47,330 bases of DNA from Paracoccaceae bacterium (GTDB lineage Bacteria > Pseudomonadota > Alphaproteobacteria > Rhodobacterales > Rhodobacteraceae), in assembly GCA_018223125.1 (NCBI GenBank), contig JAAEZA010000034.1:1-47330 (forward strand), read 5' to 3'. Below, piece after piece: positions 1 to 8,425 of the stretch. A program made the position numbers and the translations under genes. How positions within the stretch are numbered: position 1 is the first letter of the stretch; every line of letters begins with the position of its first letter. The notes under the pieces are model-generated. The model was not told the DNA's origin, made no database searches, and saw only the letters and a program-made list of their open reading frames with translations.

Positions 1-38
1 ACAATGCCCCCCGCGAGAAGATTTTTAAATAGAGACAT
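1..38 (-). CDS. 5' end of an unknown leftward gene (partial)
   Basis: An ATG at 38-36 on the minus strand is preceded by a perfect AAGGAGG Shine-Dalgarno at 50-44, spaced 5 nt. The frame is open to the window edge and reads MSLFKNLLAGGI. Twelve residues are too few to name a family; the hydrophobic start could be a signal or membrane segment. The gene lies 150 bp downstream of the MocR gene, in the same direction, and has its own upstream region with repeated ATGACAATT-type sites, so it is probably separately promoted. The strong ribosome site is the main reason to call it real. Confidence 0.55.
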   Translation of the reverse strand, partial: MSLFKNLLAGGI

Positions 39-88
39 AAAGTCCTCCTTAAACGCGTGCAGACACCACCCGAAAGTAGTGCCGCACA

Positions 89-159
89 AATTGTCATGAT
101 TAACTAACCCTTTCGAACCATCACAATCATGTCAATGTCATTATTGAACCATGACAATT
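89..159. promoter_or_regulatory. Repeated operator-like sites, candidate MocR binding region
   Basis: Two similar direct repeats, GAACCATCACAATC (115-128) and GAACCATGACAATT (146-159), start 31 bp apart, about three helical turns. AATTGTCAT at 89-97 is an exact inverted copy of ATGACAATT at 151-159. MocR/GabR-type regulators are known to bind spaced direct repeats on one helix face. The site lies between the MocR gene and the leftward gene that starts at 38, so that gene is the likely target. This is inference from spacing and position. Confidence 0.4.
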
Positions 160-190
160 CCACCCAAGCGCGAGCGGATTCAAAAGGGTT

Positions 191-1558
191 TTAAGCCGGA
201 TCACTGCCGGCAATTCCGGCAATAATTCGCAGACCCTGGGTGAAATCCGGAAAGCTCAACCCGCCCAGGGCGATCCGAACGCCTGTGTGATTCTCATGCG
301 GGCCGATGCTGAAACTGGCCCCTGCAGCAACGGCGACTCCCATCTCGCGGGCTGTGTCGACCAGACGCTGTTCCTGCTCCGCGCCGCGCGTGTCAAGCCA
401 GACATGTAGGCTGTTCGGTGCCATCTTGTAATCAAGCCCCCGAAACAGGTTTCGAACGACCGCGGCGCGATCCGACAAAGCTGCCTTTTGGCGGTCCAGA
501 AGGACTTGCGCTGTGCCGTCCATAATCCAGCGATAGGCGATTTCAGTCATCAGGTTCGTCGCCATCCAGTTCATCACCAGATGCCGGTTCGCCGCCGCCC
601 GCGCAAGATGATCGGGGACCACCAGATAGCCCACCCGCAGGCCGGGCAAGATGGATTTGGTCAGACTGGTAAAGAACAAAACCCGCTCCGGCGCCAGCGC
701 GGCCAGAGGTGGCGGCCCCTGCAACAAGGGCCCCCAAGCATGATTTTCTACGATCAGAATATCATAACGGCGGGCAATATCGACGATACGGGCACGCCTG
801 TCTGCCGTCATGACAAAACCTAAAGGATTCGTGCCACCGGGCATCAAATACAAAGCTTTTACAGGCTCTTGCGCGCAACGTTGCTCCAGTGCATCCGGGC
901 AGATACCGTCGTCGTCGACACGCACCCCTTCAAGCCGCATCCCCAGATATCGCGTCAGGGAGCGCAGGGTATGATGGCCAACATCCTCTGCCAGAACCAG
1001 ATCGCCTGCCTGAGCCGCAGTCATCAGGGCCATGCTCATCGCGCTGGTGCTGCCGTTGGTGACGACTACACCGTTGCCGCCGGAATCCAGCCCGCAAAGC
1101 TTTAACCATCGCCGCGCGGATTCCGGCTCGTCCTCCTGCGGTTCGTCAGGCCGGAACCCCGAGAGTACCGCCGCAGGCAGGGAGCGGGCCATACTGCGCA
1201 AAACCTTTTCCATCGCAATGTCGTGGGTCTGGTCCAGCACCGGCTTGATCAGGGACATGTCCAGCACCTTGTCAGCGGTCTTGCGGCTGACGAATGGCAC
1301 CGGAAATTCATCCTGCACGCCTCGCACAAAGGTGCCCCGTCCGACTTCACCGACAACCCTGCCTGCCTCTGTCAGTTTGTCATAGGCGCGGCTGACGGTT
1401 TGCACGCTCAGTTTCAGATCGAAGGCCAGTTTGCGATGGGGGGGCAGTTGGTCCCCGGGTTTGAGATCACCATGTTGAATGGCGAGTTCTATGGCCTGCA
1501 CCAGTGAACGATAGGCCGGACGGGTGATGGTTTCGGGATCGGGGAGCCATTTTGTCAT
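191..1558 (-). CDS. MocR/PdxR-type GntR-family regulator with aminotransferase-like domain
   Basis: A 455-residue cytoplasmic transcription factor. Residues about 10-80 form a GntR winged helix (LPPHRKLA, then SVQTVSRAYDKL). Residues about 100-450 are a fold-type I aminotransferase domain, the usual MocR layout and length. The Schiff-base lysine is present (K301 in SLTKSILPGLRVGY), and TNPLG carries the usual Asn. Where the family normally has D-x-x-Y contacting the PLP ring (as in EDNAYG) this protein has ENHAWG (N272, W275), so cofactor binding may be weakened or lost. It is divergent from the Lrp gene at 1624. Ectoine gene clusters also pair MocR (EnuR) with an AsnC/Lrp regulator, but no ectoine enzymes are visible here, so its effector is unknown. 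Confidence 0.9.
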   Translation of the reverse strand: MTKWLPDPETITRPAYRSLVQAIELAIQHGDLKPGDQLPPHRKLAFDLKLSVQTVSRAYDKLTEAGRVVGEVGRGTFVRGVQDEFPVPFVSRKTADKVLDMSLIKPVLDQTHDIAMEKVLRSMARSLPAAVLSGFRPDEPQEDEPESARRWLKLCGLDSGGNGVVVTNGSTSAMSMALMTAAQAGDLVLAEDVGHHTLRSLTRYLGMRLEGVRVDDDGICPDALEQRCAQEPVKALYLMPGGTNPLGFVMTADRRARIVDIARRYDILIVENHAWGPLLQGPPPLAALAPERVLFFTSLTKSILPGLRVGYLVVPDHLARAAANRHLVMNWMATNLMTEIAYRWIMDGTAQVLLDRQKAALSDRAAVVRNLFRGLDYKMAPNSLHVWLDTRGAEQEQRLVDTAREMGVAVAAGASFSIGPHENHTGVRIALGGLSFPDFTQGLRIIAGIAGSDPA

Positions 1559-1623
1559 GATACGGGATACTCACGCTAATCAGTACAATTGACAAGCCCT
1601 CCCGTCCTGCCCATGACTGGGAC

Positions 1624-2109
1624 ATGAGCTTCATCAAACTCGACAAACGCGATATTGCCATTTTAAAAACCCTGTCGGCAGAGGGGCGGATTTCCAAAAC
1701 CGCCCTCGCGGATCGGGTGAATCTCAGCGCGACGGCCTGTTGGGACCGTTTGCAACGGCTGGAAACCTCGGGCCTGATCAAAGGCTATCATGCAGAGGTC
1801 GAACTGCGAAAGCTGGCGCCGCATGTGACCGTTTTTGTTCTGGCCGAACTGGCCAGTCACAAGGCAGAAGCGTTCCAGACCTTCGAAACTATCGTTCAGA
1901 GCCATCCCGAAATCACCGGATGCTGGGCTTTGGGCGGTGGCTTTGATTATCTGTTACAAGTGATCAGCCGTAATATTGAAAGCTACCAGAAGCTTATCGA
2001 TACCGTATTGGAAGAGGACGCAGGACTGGCAAGATATTTCACCTATATCGTGACCAAAGCGGTGAAAGATGCACCCCTGCCGTTTGATCTTCTGTTTGGG
2101 GACGACTGA
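1624..2109 (+). CDS. Lrp/AsnC-family transcriptional regulator
   Basis: 161 residues, the normal size for the family. An N-terminal helix-turn-helix (LDKRDIAILKTL, then ISKTALADRVNLS and CWDRLQRLE) is followed by an alpha-beta RAM domain (about 65-150, including GGGFDYLLQV). Such proteins form octamers and respond to amino acids or related small molecules. It starts 65 bp from the divergent MocR start. A TTGACA lies at 1589-1594, but only a poor -10 (CATGAC) sits 17 bp downstream. It is followed, 137 bp on, by the aldehyde dehydrogenase in the same direction, which it could control. Confidence 0.92.
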   Translation: MSFIKLDKRDIAILKTLSAEGRISKTALADRVNLSATACWDRLQRLETSGLIKGYHAEVELRKLAPHVTVFVLAELASHKAEAFQTFETIVQSHPEITGCWALGGGFDYLLQVISRNIESYQKLIDTVLEEDAGLARYFTYIVTKAVKDAPLPFDLLFGDD

Positions 2110-2246
2110 CTGCTGCCGAAAATCTGCCCGTCAGATACCGGTGTAGGACGATAAATCATCGCCACAGACCGCTGAATCCCGACACACTCTCCCCCGCCTT
2201 TGCACTAGCCTGCACGAAACAGGCCTCTCACAAAGGATCGGACCCG

Positions 2247-3731
2247 ATGACACAGCATGCAACCTGCACCCCCGCCGGATTTTCAAATCTGAACTGCCCC
2301 GCCTTATGGCGCGAAACGGCCTATGTGGATGGCGCATGGCGCAACGGCACCGCGAAAGAGGTCTTCATCGTAACGGACCCTTCAAACGGACAAACGCTCG
2401 GGCAGGTGGCACGGCTAAACGCACAGGATGCCCGTGACGCGGTGTCTGCGGCACAGTCTACTTTTGCGCAATGGTCGGGGCTGCTTCCGCAAGAGCGTTC
2501 CCATATTCTGCGGCGCTGGTATGAACTTATGCTGGAACACAAGGAAGACCTTGCGCAGATTATGACCGCGGAACAAGGCAAGCCGATTTCTGAATCCCGC
2601 GGCGAGATCGACTACGCCGCTGCGTTCTTCGAATTCTACGCCGAAGAAGCCCGGCGGCCGAATATCGAAGGTGTGACATCCCATCTGCCCGATGCAGAAG
2701 TAGAGGTCTGGCGTGAACCTGTTGGCGTGGCCGCCCTTGTGACGCCGTGGAATTTTCCGTCTGCCATGCTGACCCGCAAGGCCGGTGCTGCACTTGCAGC
2801 GGGTTGTACCGTTGTGGCTCATCCTTCCGCCGAAACACCGTTTTCCGCTCTGGCGCTGGCTGAACTGGGGGAACGGGCCGGATTGCCCAAGGGTGTGTTC
2901 AACGTTGTCACCGGAGACGCCGCAGAGATTGTCGGGACATGGATGAATGACACCCGCGTGCGGGCGGTTTCCTTTACCGGCTCAACAGAAATCGGGCGGC
3001 TGCTGTACGCGCAGGGGGCGGACACCATCAAACGGCTGGTACTGGAACTGGGCGGCCATGCACCGTTTATTATGTTTGACGATGCAGATATGAAACGGGC
3101 CGTTACCGAAGGGATCAAGGCGAAATTTGCGACATCGGGGCAGGATTGTCTGGGTGCAAACCGCTTTTTCATTGCGCGGGATTGCTATGATAGGTTTTGC
3201 GCAGAGTTTACCAAGGCAACCCAAGCCCTGACAGTCGGGGCAGGCATTGACGATCCGGACATCGGACCACTGATGAATGAAAATGCGGTTGTTAAGCAGG
3301 AAGAACAGATCCGCGATGCGCTGGACAAGGGCGCACGGTTGTTGTGCGGCGGCAAGCGTCACGCCAAGGGGCCGCTGTTCTTTGAACCTACTGTGCTGGC
3401 CGATGTTCCCGCAAATGCGCGGATCATGCACGAAGAGACCTTTGGGCCAGTGGCGGCCATCGCAGCCTTTGACACGGAAGAAGAGGTGATCGCCCGAGCC
3501 AATGACACGGAATACGGGCTGGTCGCCTATGTTCACAGTCAGGACCCCCGCCGCATTTACCGTGCAAGTCGTGCGCTTCAATTCGGGATGGTGGCGGTAA
3601 ACCGCACCAAAGTCACCGGCGCACCGATCCCCTTTGGCGGGGTGAAACAATCCGGTCTGGGGCGGGAAGGATCGCGGCTGGGGCTGGAAGCCTTTACAGA
3701 TGTGAAATACGTCTGCCGCGATTGGGCGTGA
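2247..3731 (+). CDS. NAD(P)-dependent aldehyde dehydrogenase, succinate-semialdehyde dehydrogenase (GabD) family
   Basis: 494 residues, matching GabD along its length. It oxidises an aldehyde to a carboxylate in the cytoplasm. Visible landmarks: oxyanion Asn169 in TPWNFP, the FTGSTEIG dinucleotide loop (243-250), general base Glu267 in LELGG, and nucleophile Cys301 in GQDCLGANR. Differences from ordinary GabD: the ribose-contacting Lys is His192 (VVAHPSAETP instead of a KP motif), LGGN is LGGH, and the second Cys of TCVC is missing. AAAGGA upstream of the ATG acts as ribosome site. It is tail-to-tail with the FMN dehydrogenase, with no base between the stops. That context suggests it takes the aldehyde made by ComDE; plain succinate semialdehyde is the alternative. 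Confidence 0.85.
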   Translation: MTQHATCTPAGFSNLNCPALWRETAYVDGAWRNGTAKEVFIVTDPSNGQTLGQVARLNAQDARDAVSAAQSTFAQWSGLLPQERSHILRRWYELMLEHKEDLAQIMTAEQGKPISESRGEIDYAAAFFEFYAEEARRPNIEGVTSHLPDAEVEVWREPVGVAALVTPWNFPSAMLTRKAGAALAAGCTVVAHPSAETPFSALALAELGERAGLPKGVFNVVTGDAAEIVGTWMNDTRVRAVSFTGSTEIGRLLYAQGADTIKRLVLELGGHAPFIMFDDADMKRAVTEGIKAKFATSGQDCLGANRFFIARDCYDRFCAEFTKATQALTVGAGIDDPDIGPLMNENAVVKQEEQIRDALDKGARLLCGGKRHAKGPLFFEPTVLADVPANARIMHEETFGPVAAIAAFDTEEEVIARANDTEYGLVAYVHSQDPRRIYRASRALQFGMVAVNRTKVTGAPIPFGGVKQSGLGREGSRLGLEAFTDVKYVCRDWA

Positions 3732-4856
3732 TCAAACAGAAGGGGCGATCACCTCTGGTGTGATCTCCTCCATTCGCCGCAGGCCGAGCTGTGCCAGCGT
3801 GATGCTGACTTCCTGCGCCAGAACATCGCGCATCTGGCGCAGCCCCCCTGCCCCGTTTGCTGCAATCGCGTAGGAAAACAGCCGTCCCGCAAAGACAAAA
3901 TCCGCCCCCATAGCATAGGCTTTGACGATGTCTTCACCGCTTTGGATACCGCTGTCATAGAACAGCGGAAATTCCGGCCCCAGCGCCTCGCGGATATTTT
4001 TCAGCGCATGGATGGCAGGCGGGGCGCTGTCAAGCTGGCGGCTGCCGTGGCTTGAGACCTGCACGGCATCCACCCCCGCATCCTGCGCCCGCTTTGCGTC
4101 CCGCGCATCCATCACGCCTTTCAGAACAAGCTTGCCGGACCATTGGTCCCGCACCCGTGCCAGCGTATCCCAATCCGCGCCTGCACGGCTTTCCTCGCGG
4201 TCGAATTCTCCGAAGGCCCCGCCGAAATTGCCCATCTCCGGTTTGCCTTTGACCAGTTGGGGTAAAGACCACGCCGGATGGCAGGCGAAATCCACGAACT
4301 GGCGCGGGCCGATGCGGAAGGGCATCTTGAAGCCACGGCGCAATTCCCGCGGGCGGCGGCCCACTTCGGGCACATCCACCGTCAGCACGAGCGTCTTATA
4401 GCCTGCCGCACTGGCCCGTGCGATCAGTCGCTCCGCCGTTCCGGTTGACCGGCTGATGTAAAGCTGGAACCAAGCGTTGCCCTGTGATTGCTCCCACATG
4501 TCTTCCAGAGAGGTAGAAGCGACGGTGCTGACACCAACGGGAATATGATCTTCCGCTGCCATACGTGCCAGCAACCTGTCCGCACAAGGACTGGCCAGAT
4601 TGCACATTCCCATCGGCGCGATCCCGAATGGCAATTTGCATGCGCGATCAAACACCTGCCCTGCGATGCTCCGGTCTTCAACGTTGTTCAGAACGCGCGG
4701 TTGCAGTTTTATCCCGTCAAGGGCAGCACGGCTTGCCCGCGCGCCGCAACCCGTCCCCGCCGTCCCGTCGATATAATCAAACACCATCCACGGCAGCCGC
4801 CGCTTCGCGATCCGGCGGGCGTCTTCGTAACTGTGGATCGCATTATCGAAAAACAT
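3732..4856 (-). CDS. FMN-dependent 2-hydroxyacid dehydrogenase (LldD/glycolate oxidase family)
   Basis: 374 residues from the ATG at 4856, where the family's normal N-terminus (MFFDN, then FDYIDGTAG) begins; longer frames upstream run through tctB. It oxidises an L-type 2-hydroxyacid to the 2-oxoacid through FMN. Visible residues: Tyr28, QLY at 131-133, Lys246 (VLKG), catalytic His270 and Arg273 in SSHGSRQLD (usually SNHGGRQLD), and the phosphate-binding FAGR loop at 322-325. The neighbours argue against plain lactate: it closes the comDE-tctCAB operon. In sulfolactate users, stereospecific dehydrogenases feed sulfopyruvate to ComDE, so a sulfolactate dehydrogenase is plausible; other anionic hydroxyacids remain possible. 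Confidence 0.88.
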   Translation of the reverse strand: MFFDNAIHSYEDARRIAKRRLPWMVFDYIDGTAGTGCGARASRAALDGIKLQPRVLNNVEDRSIAGQVFDRACKLPFGIAPMGMCNLASPCADRLLARMAAEDHIPVGVSTVASTSLEDMWEQSQGNAWFQLYISRSTGTAERLIARASAAGYKTLVLTVDVPEVGRRPRELRRGFKMPFRIGPRQFVDFACHPAWSLPQLVKGKPEMGNFGGAFGEFDREESRAGADWDTLARVRDQWSGKLVLKGVMDARDAKRAQDAGVDAVQVSSHGSRQLDSAPPAIHALKNIREALGPEFPLFYDSGIQSGEDIVKAYAMGADFVFAGRLFSYAIAANGAGGLRQMRDVLAQEVSITLAQLGLRRMEEITPEVIAPSV

Positions 4857-4885
4857 TGCGGGCGTCCCTTTCCGACAGGTCCGGT

Positions 4886-5335
4886 TCAGGGTAGCGGTAC
4901 ATTCAACACATATTTGAACAGGGAAAAGAAACAAACCATGACCACCGCGCCGCTGCTCCAGTAGAGCAGCACCGTTCGTGTTGTCCATTTGTCGTGCATC
5001 GCCGCGATCAGGCCACCGGCAAAGGCGATCACACCAGCGGGAAGGAAGCCGATCACCGGCATCACAAAACAGGCAGCCAGCATGCTGACCACCAGCAGAA
5101 TACGCCGCCACCAGACGCCGGGACCAAAACCGCCGCGATCCGTGGGGCGCAGCAGGCGGATGATGAACGACAATCCGGCAGTGACAATCAGGATAACTGC
5201 CACGGTCTGGGGAAAAACCTGACTGTCGCGATCCGTATAACTTGCCGCATCATAAAGCGTCGCCGCGCCTGCCAGCATGAAAAACGCCGATGTTAGCAGG
5301 GAACCGATATGCCCTTGTGAAGTAGAGACGCTCAT
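4886..5335 (-). CDS. tctB: Tripartite tricarboxylate transporter small membrane subunit (TctB family)
   Basis: 149 residues from the ATG at 5335, whose ATGA overlaps the tctA stop by 4 bp; the longer frame upstream is not TctB-like. Four hydrophobic segments are visible: near the N-terminus (SLLTSAFFMLAGAA), SQVFPQTVAVILIVTAG, WRRILLVVSMLAACF with GFLPAGVIAFAGG, and LLYWSSGAVVMVCFF near the C-terminus. TctB is the poorly conserved small partner of TctA in the inner membrane. Assignment rests on size, topology and its place between tctA and the dehydrogenase. Confidence 0.85.
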   Translation of the reverse strand: MSVSTSQGHIGSLLTSAFFMLAGAATLYDAASYTDRDSQVFPQTVAVILIVTAGLSFIIRLLRPTDRGGFGPGVWWRRILLVVSMLAACFVMPVIGFLPAGVIAFAGGLIAAMHDKWTTRTVLLYWSSGAVVMVCFFSLFKYVLNVPLP

Positions 5336-6837
5336 TCCGGGACTCCTTGCGTGGCTTTGGCGCGTCGTTTGCCCATGAACACCGGCAAAACCAGCGTGAT
5401 CAGTGTAAAAGCGATAATCCCCTGAGAGATCGGACGCCCGAAGAACATTCCGGTCAGGTTGTTGGTCGCCGCACCGATGGTCCAGCCCTGCACAAACCCC
5501 TGTTCGGCAATCGGGCCGAGGATCAGGCCCAGCACAATCGGGGAGGCCGCGAATCCGAACCGCGCGACAACCCAGCCGAAGACACCAAGACACAGCATGA
5601 TCACTACATCAGAGATACTGTTTCGGATGGCAAAGGTGCCAATGATTGTCATAAAGCCAACCGCCGGAACAAGCACGGCCTTCGGGATGGTAACGATGGA
5701 TTTATAGGCATAGCGCCCGATCAGCAGGCCCGCAGGCAGCATCATAATCGTTGCAATGATCAGCCCGTAAATGAAGGTGTAAACGATAGAACCGCTTTGC
5801 TGGAACATGGTCGGACCCGTGCGCACGCCTTGCACCAGCAAAGCGCCCAGAACGATGGCATCCGGCGGCGTGCCGGGAATTCCGAGAACCAGCGTCGGGA
5901 TGAACCCGCCACCCACGGTCGCGTTATTGGCGGATTCAACGGCCATGATGCCATCGGGTTCGCCCTCGCCGAATTTCTGATGGGGTTTTGCGCCGCGCTT
6001 TACTTCGGAATAAGCCACAAGCCCCGCAACCGATCCCCCTGCGCCCGGCAGGATACCGACCAGCGTGCCGATGATCGAAGAGCGGACAAGATTGAATTTG
6101 GAGCGCATAGCCAGACCGAACGCCTCTCCGATGCGCACGGATTTCACGTCTTTTTCAACCTTCAGATGCCGGTCCGGTACGGCCACAAGGTCTATCAGGA
6201 CGGGAATGCAATAAAGCCCGATCAATGTGCCCACGACACCAAAGCCGCTGATCAGGGTCTGGCTGCCAAAGGTCAGGCGGATGTCTGCGGAAATCTCGGC
6301 CACGCCGACAGTGGACAAAATCATTCCGAAGGCCCCGCCGGCCAGACCTTTCATCAGGTTGCCTGTGGACAGGGAAGCGATCAGGGACAGGCCAAAGACC
6401 GACAGCCAGAAGTATTCGACCGGACCAAAGGCCAGCGCCACTTTGGACAGGGGCGGCGCAAGCAACAGCAGCGCAAAGGCCCCGATCAGGCCGCCGCAAA
6501 CCGAGGCAAAACAGGCCAGCGCCACGGCAAGGTCTCCGTCCCCTTTCTTGGCCATCGGATAGCCGTCAAAGGTGGTCGCAATCGCGGAAGGCGTGCCGGG
6601 CGTATTCAGAAGAATGGCGGCATAGGCCCCGCCATAAAGGGCACCAGTATAAATCGCCCCCAGCAGGATCAGCGCCGACGCAGGATCCATGCTGAAGGTG
6701 ATCGGCACCAGAACAGCCAGTGCCATTGTTGCGGTCAGGCCGGGGATAGATCCGACAATCGTCCCCGCTGCCACGCCGAACAGTGCCAAACACAGGTTGA
6801 ACGGCGTCGCGGCGGTTAGAAAATGGTCAAAATTCAT
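5332..6837 (-). CDS. tctA: Tripartite tricarboxylate transporter large permease (TctA family)
   Basis: 501 residues with about a dozen transmembrane segments, the expected length for TctA. Family signatures include GSIPGLTATMALAV near the N-terminus, YGGAYAAILLNTPGTPSA, and the internal repeat GILPGAGGSVAGLVAY with LGIPGTPPDAIVLGALLVQG. It is the channel subunit of a cation-driven importer that receives ligand from TctC. The gene follows tctC by 25 bp and overlaps tctB by 4 bp. The substrate cannot be read from TctA; neighbouring enzymes suggest an anionic 2-hydroxyacid. Confidence 0.95.
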   Translation of the reverse strand: MNFDHFLTAATPFNLCLALFGVAAGTIVGSIPGLTATMALAVLVPITFSMDPASALILLGAIYTGALYGGAYAAILLNTPGTPSAIATTFDGYPMAKKGDGDLAVALACFASVCGGLIGAFALLLLAPPLSKVALAFGPVEYFWLSVFGLSLIASLSTGNLMKGLAGGAFGMILSTVGVAEISADIRLTFGSQTLISGFGVVGTLIGLYCIPVLIDLVAVPDRHLKVEKDVKSVRIGEAFGLAMRSKFNLVRSSIIGTLVGILPGAGGSVAGLVAYSEVKRGAKPHQKFGEGEPDGIMAVESANNATVGGGFIPTLVLGIPGTPPDAIVLGALLVQGVRTGPTMFQQSGSIVYTFIYGLIIATIMMLPAGLLIGRYAYKSIVTIPKAVLVPAVGFMTIIGTFAIRNSISDVVIMLCLGVFGWVVARFGFAASPIVLGLILGPIAEQGFVQGWTIGAATNNLTGMFFGRPISQGIIAFTLITLVLPVFMGKRRAKATQGVPE

Positions 6838-6862
6838 AGACGTCTCTCCGGCGTGACCAGTG

Positions 6863-7816
6863 TTATTTAATGAGTCCGGCTTCGCGGGCGTCCTTCAGAT
6901 ACTCTGCTTCACGCTCTGCCATGAAGGCATCCATTCCGTCGGCATCCACATCCAGAAGCGCAAAACCCGCATCCAGCATCTTTTGGCGGAAGGCTTCATC
7001 CGTATTCACCGCGCTGATCATGTCGGACCACATTTTGGTGGTCTCTTCGCTGGCGGTATTTGGCAGGGCAATCCCGCGATAGGCACCGCCCACCATGTCA
7101 TAGCCGAGTTCCTTGAAAGTTGGCACATCAGGGAACAAGGGATGGCGTTCCTCCATCGCAACGGCCAGCAGCCGCACCGCATCCCCCTGCGCCGCCCCGA
7201 CGGTGGTATAACCCCACTCCGCCTTGACCTGTTTGCCCAGCAACGCCGTTACAGCCGCACCTGTTCCCTTGAAAGGAACATAGGTGGTCATCGCGCCGGT
7301 CATCTTGTCAAACTTGATCTGTGCCAGATGGTTTGCGCTCGCCTTGCCGGAACCCGAAATCGTCACCTGACCGGGGTTTGCCTTGGCATCCGCCACCAGA
7401 TCTTCGAGTGTCTGGTAAGGGCTGTCCGCTGTTACGACGATTGCGTCCGGTGTGAAATGGAACATGTGGAAGATGTTAAGATCTTCCGTCTTGAAGCCCA
7501 CATCCTTTTGCGCCGGTTTGATGACGATATGGGGCAGATTCACGCCCATGATGGTCTGTCCGTCACCGCTCAACCCGTTGAGCGAGGCCCAGCCAACCGC
7601 GCCACCGCCCCCGGGCTGGTAGGACACTACCAGATCCTGCCCGAATTTTTCCTTAAAGAACGGTTGCTGCATCCGCGCAGAGATGTCGGACTCCCCGCCC
7701 GGACCGAATGGAATGATGTAATTGACCGGACCGCTCAGCTCTGCCGATGCGACGGATGCAAGACTGGTAACCAGCGCCATTGCGGCACCGGCTTTCAAAA
7801 TGGTTCTTCTCAGCAT
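6863..7816 (-). CDS. tctC: TTT periplasmic substrate-binding protein (TctC/Bug family)
   Basis: 317 residues with a signal peptide of about 25 (MLRRTILKAG, hydrophobic core, ASA). The mature part begins with the family's ligand loop IPFGPGGESD, where Bug proteins hold a carboxylate, followed by QPGGGGAVG and a second ligand region near TISGSGKASANHL. A strong ribosome site, GGGAGG, lies 6 nt before the ATG at 7816. It sits 45 bp after comE and heads the transporter genes, in the order tctC-A-B. Confidence 0.93.
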   Translation of the reverse strand: MLRRTILKAGAAMALVTSLASVASAELSGPVNYIIPFGPGGESDISARMQQPFFKEKFGQDLVVSYQPGGGGAVGWASLNGLSGDGQTIMGVNLPHIVIKPAQKDVGFKTEDLNIFHMFHFTPDAIVVTADSPYQTLEDLVADAKANPGQVTISGSGKASANHLAQIKFDKMTGAMTTYVPFKGTGAAVTALLGKQVKAEWGYTTVGAAQGDAVRLLAVAMEERHPLFPDVPTFKELGYDMVGGAYRGIALPNTASEETTKMWSDMISAVNTDEAFRQKMLDAGFALLDVDADGMDAFMAEREAEYLKDAREAGLIK

Positions 7817-7861
7817 AATTTTCCTCCCTATTGTGCTGTAAAGCTTAATTCTGTTGATCTA

Positions 7862-8425
7862 TCAGGTATTTGCCTCCCGTATCGCTGTCATAAACCTGTC
7901 GCGGATCACAACCGGATCCTTGGTAATGACAGGTACCTTGATATTTCCACTTTCGCATTTACACACGATGATCGTCATCTTGTCACCCGCAATCGCCTCG
8001 CGCATCACATCGGCGCAGTCTTCGGCCTGACATTCGATTACAGTTTCACAGCCGCAGGCTTTGGCCACCGCAGCCAGAGACGTTTTCTTCCCTGCATAAG
8101 TTGGTTGGTCGCCGGTCGAGCCGTAGCTGCCATTGTCGATGATCAGCAGGATAAAGTTGTCCGCCACGTTATTCGCAATGGTGGGCAACGTGCCGAAATT
8201 CGTAAGAACCGAGCCGTCACCGTCAATCGAGATCACCTTCTTGTCCTGCGCCAGTGCAACCCCCAGACCGATAGAGGACGCCAGCCCCATCGTCCCTAAC
8301 ATGTAGAAATTTGTCGGCTGGTCATCGAGCATGTGCAGTTCCTGACTGGGCAGACCGATATTACAAACGACAAACTGGTCGGAAATGACAGGAACAAGCT
8401 CTTTCAAAACATCAGATCGGATCAT
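7862..8425 (-). CDS. comE: ThDP-dependent decarboxylase beta subunit, ComE (sulfopyruvate decarboxylase) family
   Basis: 187 residues, the size of ComE. It carries the ThDP-Mg site: MGLASSIGLGVALA, then the motif starting GDGS (about residues 68-71), and NGSYGSTGDQ, where the acidic residue and Asn coordinate the metal. With ComD it decarboxylates 3-sulfopyruvate to sulfoacetaldehyde. The start ATG overlaps the comD stop by 4 bp, so the subunits are coupled. Phosphonopyruvate decarboxylase is the closest alternative but is usually one fused chain; the split form favours ComDE. No sulfoacetaldehyde acetyltransferase (Xsc) is in the window, so substrate remains inference. Confidence 0.8.
   Translation of the reverse strand: MIRSDVLKELVPVISDQFVVCNIGLPSQELHMLDDQPTNFYMLGTMGLASSIGLGVALAQDKKVISIDGDGSVLTNFGTLPTIANNVADNFILLIIDNGSYGSTGDQPTYAGKKTSLAAVAKACGCETVIECQAEDCADVMREAIAGDKMTIIVCKCESGNIKVPVITKDPVVIRDRFMTAIREANT

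Noticed and set aside
191-3731. Ectoine catabolic cluster
   Set aside because: MocR, Lrp and a semialdehyde dehydrogenase are reminiscent of it, but no ectoine hydrolase, deacetylase or Ueh transporter is visible.
4857-5111. N-terminal extension of the FMN dehydrogenase
   Set aside because: The 85 extra residues read through tctB in another frame and are Arg/Cys-rich; family homology begins at the ATG at 4856.
5347-8299. Long rightward open frames opposite tctA, tctC and comE (up to about 490 codons)
   Set aside because: Their proteins are rich in Arg, His and Gln with no family motifs, while the opposite strand encodes clear TTT and ComE proteins; they are antisense shadows of GC-rich genes.
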